Shown: positions 63,101-64,000 of the stretch, one piece after another
How positions within the stretch are numbered: the first letter of the stretch is position 1
Layout of the letters: each line of letters begins with the position of its first letter
DNA from: Candidatus Brachybacter algidus
GTDB lineage: Bacteria; Bacteroidota; Bacteroidia; Chitinophagales; Saprospiraceae
DNA length: 64,000 nucleotides
Direction of reading: 5' to 3'
NCBI GenBank assembly: GCA_016711705.1
Contig: JADJSK010000002.1
Location: forward strand, 620,001 to 684,000
The notes under the pieces: generated by a model
What the model was told of the DNA's origin: nothing
The model's database searches: none
What the model saw: only the letters and a program-made list of their open reading frames with translations
Translations under genes and position numbers: made by a program

Positions 63101-64000
63101 ATTCAACAAGTGTTGTCGAATTTGATTTCCAATGCAATCAAATTTAGTAAAGATGGAAGTGAAATAAATGTCCATTCGAGCCTAAAAACAACAGATGAAA
63201 AGTATATATTGACTGTAAAAGTAATGGACAAGGGAATGGGTATTCCGGAAGATGAATTAAAATACGTTTTCGAACGTTTTCACAGAGTTAAAATAAATGA
63301 GGCTAAGCAACTTCCAGGCACAGGAATTGGTTTGGCGCTTGCAAAAGAGTTGGTCGAAATAATGGGTGGAACAATTGATGTTCGTTCTGAATACGGAAAG
63401 GGTAGTGTCTTTAGTTTTGAAATACCTGTATTGAAGTCAGAGGATAAGTTGACAAATATCAATCCGGAGATAAATGAACAATTTTTGACAATTTCTGCTG
63501 AGAAATCAGACTCTGGTGCGGTACAAGAAAATTTAATTATAAACCCATTAACTGAGGATGAAAGCGATATTGCAGTCGTTTTGATCGTCGAGGACAATGA
63601 GGATGTTCGGAATTATATTCAATCATGCGTCAGTGAGAAGTTTAAAGTCATAACTGCCGTCAATGGTGTGGACGGGTTAAATAAAGCCCTGGAATTCATG
63701 CCCGATATCATCATCAGTGATGTGATGATGCCTGAGAAAGATGGTTTTACTTTGTGTGATGACATAAAGAACAACCCGATAACAAGTCATATTCCTGTAA
63801 TACTTTTGACAGCAAAAGTTGATGCAAAGTCCAAAATTGAAGGTTTAAGGAAAGGTGCTGATTCATACCTGGCTAAACCATTTGATAAAGAAGAATTATT
63901 GCTGATCCTGGACAACATGATATCTTTGATCGCAAGAATGCAGATCCGACACTATGGAATAATGAACAGTGATCTCCCGGAGAATGTCAGGAATGAATCT
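60182..64000 (+). CDS. Hybrid two-component sensor (HTCS-like), truncated by the window end
   Basis: The reading frame is open from 60104 to the last base; 1273 codons are visible from the TTG at 60182. The TTG is preferred because it gives a good signal peptide (about 17-38, ending SA-QS) and lies after a -7 element. An ATG at 60104 is possible but lies upstream of it. The order is two-bladed Reg_prop-like propeller repeats (WFGTKDGLNRFDG, GNLWVGS, GNLWLSTN), a Y_Y_Y-type domain, a membrane helix (about 800-822), a HisKA domain with His866 in NITHEFRTPL and an HATPase with GTGIGLALAKELVEIMGG. The receiver has Asp1180 in IIISDVMMPEKDGF. A C-terminal AraC-type output domain would normally follow beyond the window. 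Such sensors often control polysaccharide uptake genes. Confidence 0.88.
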   Translation, partial: MKNYPILELKIKFDIRKSILKLSVLILLLSFFTNDTSAQSIKRNFRELTISNGLSQNMVSSILQDHNGYMWFGTKDGLNRFDGYSCKIYKSDLFDNSSISDNHITCLYEDKDNNLWVGSRLGGLNLYDPGADCFIKVIDSRFEGKSIIINSISGNLKDGIWISTLDGLCFGLDISNPKNAKNLKVKFLKVKGLSGPDKSKVLNVYLDKQRLLWIATFTGLQIYDLKNKQLDAAGLGFSTTKIVDRSNAVDKMAYSPFRESIYEITEDEDGNIWMAGDAGLYMFDYKKRNFLFHKLDGWIKTISVSRNSKGEKEVWAGSFSNGLMILNIVTNKLEVIEYDNFSNLGVLNGLVHKIYKGSDGTVWMGTNGRGVVYFSPNNSLFQNNMPEKLMNSQPSVYSIIPIKTHGDKSIIINTMRYFYHEDLTYGHSKYDTSFFSRMTYEDEYGKIWMGSTDGLVTYNPETKKIIPIDPNEEIVYGIYGIGQKIWYSTPNSLKLYNTLDKTIRSFKLLGKEDQSSIVSHESIYSTIQADVDGTLWIGAVNGLYHFDPIKEIFTEVYKNDPKNPKSISTNEIKSILPDPILPNKTLWVGTTTGLNKFDKSTGTFTHYNISDGLPNNTIYGILADTRGNLWLSTNHGISVFNILKQSFTNFDVYNGLQSNEFNTGAYFKSSDGEMFFGGISGYNRFYPDKINLPLNKIPIVISDVNLPGSKVPYRFSFIHDNLLTHDNNNISITLASLDYASPEKLRYAYRIYNSDTSWIMLGNNRNVTLSNLSPGKYVFQGKGTDSFGRWGDNIVEMVFVISPPWWKSLWAYFFYFIIFGSLLYYLWNRNKQRLIQNHQLENERREAAAIIELDLAKTKFVDNITHEFRTPLTTILGLTDANNVDEDISPEKVSQKNATIRRNGKQLLNLVDQLLELSRLESGNQTIDLEAGVLSVYLSHLVNSFESLANLSGKKVIHNIDFDEIVFIYDAVKIQQVLSNLISNAIKFSKDGSEINVHSSLKTTDEKYILTVKVMDKGMGIPEDELKYVFERFHRVKINEAKQLPGTGIGLALAKELVEIMGGTIDVRSEYGKGSVFSFEIPVLKSEDKLTNINPEINEQFLTISAEKSDSGAVQENLIINPLTEDESDIAVVLIVEDNEDVRNYIQSCVSEKFKVITAVNGVDGLNKALEFMPDIIISDVMMPEKDGFTLCDDIKNNPITSHIPVILLTAKVDAKSKIEGLRKGADSYLAKPFDKEELLLILDNMISLIARMQIRHYGIMNSDLPENVRNES

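Overview
This window reads as chromosome of a Bacteroidota bacterium, most likely of the Saprospiraceae or a close relative (inference). The evidence is threefold. There are secreted proteins with type IX secretion (T9SS) sorting domains of both type A and the gliding/CHU type B. Promoters match the Bacteroidota form TTTG-N19/20-TAnnTTTG. Start codons mostly lack Shine-Dalgarno sequences and sit behind A-rich leaders. Also fitting are a giant repeat adhesin, a hybrid two-component sensor and long AT-rich intergenic tracts. No phage, insertion sequence, CRISPR array or rRNA gene was seen.

Layout. 1-2288: the 3' part of a fibre-like repeat protein. 2519-4394: a small cluster with a VOC protein, a Rossmann protein, OsmC and a DUF3817 membrane protein. 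4541-5836: an RhlE-type RNA helicase. 6159-19625: the large information-processing block tRNA-Thr, -Tyr, -Gly, -Thr, tuf, tRNA-Trp, secE, nusG, rplK, rplA, rplJ, rplL, rpoB, rpoC, in nearly the order of Escherichia coli. 20036-20404: a small zinc-ribbon protein. 20446-30462 (minus): a 3338-residue secreted adhesin built from two families of tandem repeats and closed by a CHU sorting domain.

30900-36157 holds a DUF4403-like protein, an SDR oxidoreductase, a GH18 chitinase-like enzyme, FdhD and an EamA transporter. 36365-41358 (minus) is a polysaccharide module: an SLBB-rich Wza-type export protein, a UDP-glucuronate decarboxylase-like enzyme and a DegT-type sugar aminotransferase. 41706-44678 is an LPS core module: an outer-membrane barrel, KdtA and heptose kinase. 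45234-50493 holds two paralogous PA-domain proteins with T9SS type A tails. A 0.9-kb array of about 240-bp repeats then precedes glyS. 53164-56662 pairs a small cysteine-rich exported protein with a membrane-anchored TPR-CHAT putative protease. 56975-60021 is the str operon (rpsL, rpsG, fusA), in which fusA carries three apparent single-base frameshifts. 60182-64000 is a hybrid two-component sensor that runs off the window.

The best candidates for something undescribed are the CHAT protein with its small partner, the two-level repeat architecture of the giant adhesin, and the PA-domain pair with no recognised catalytic domain. The fusA breaks are most likely sequence errors, but they are unusual enough to check.
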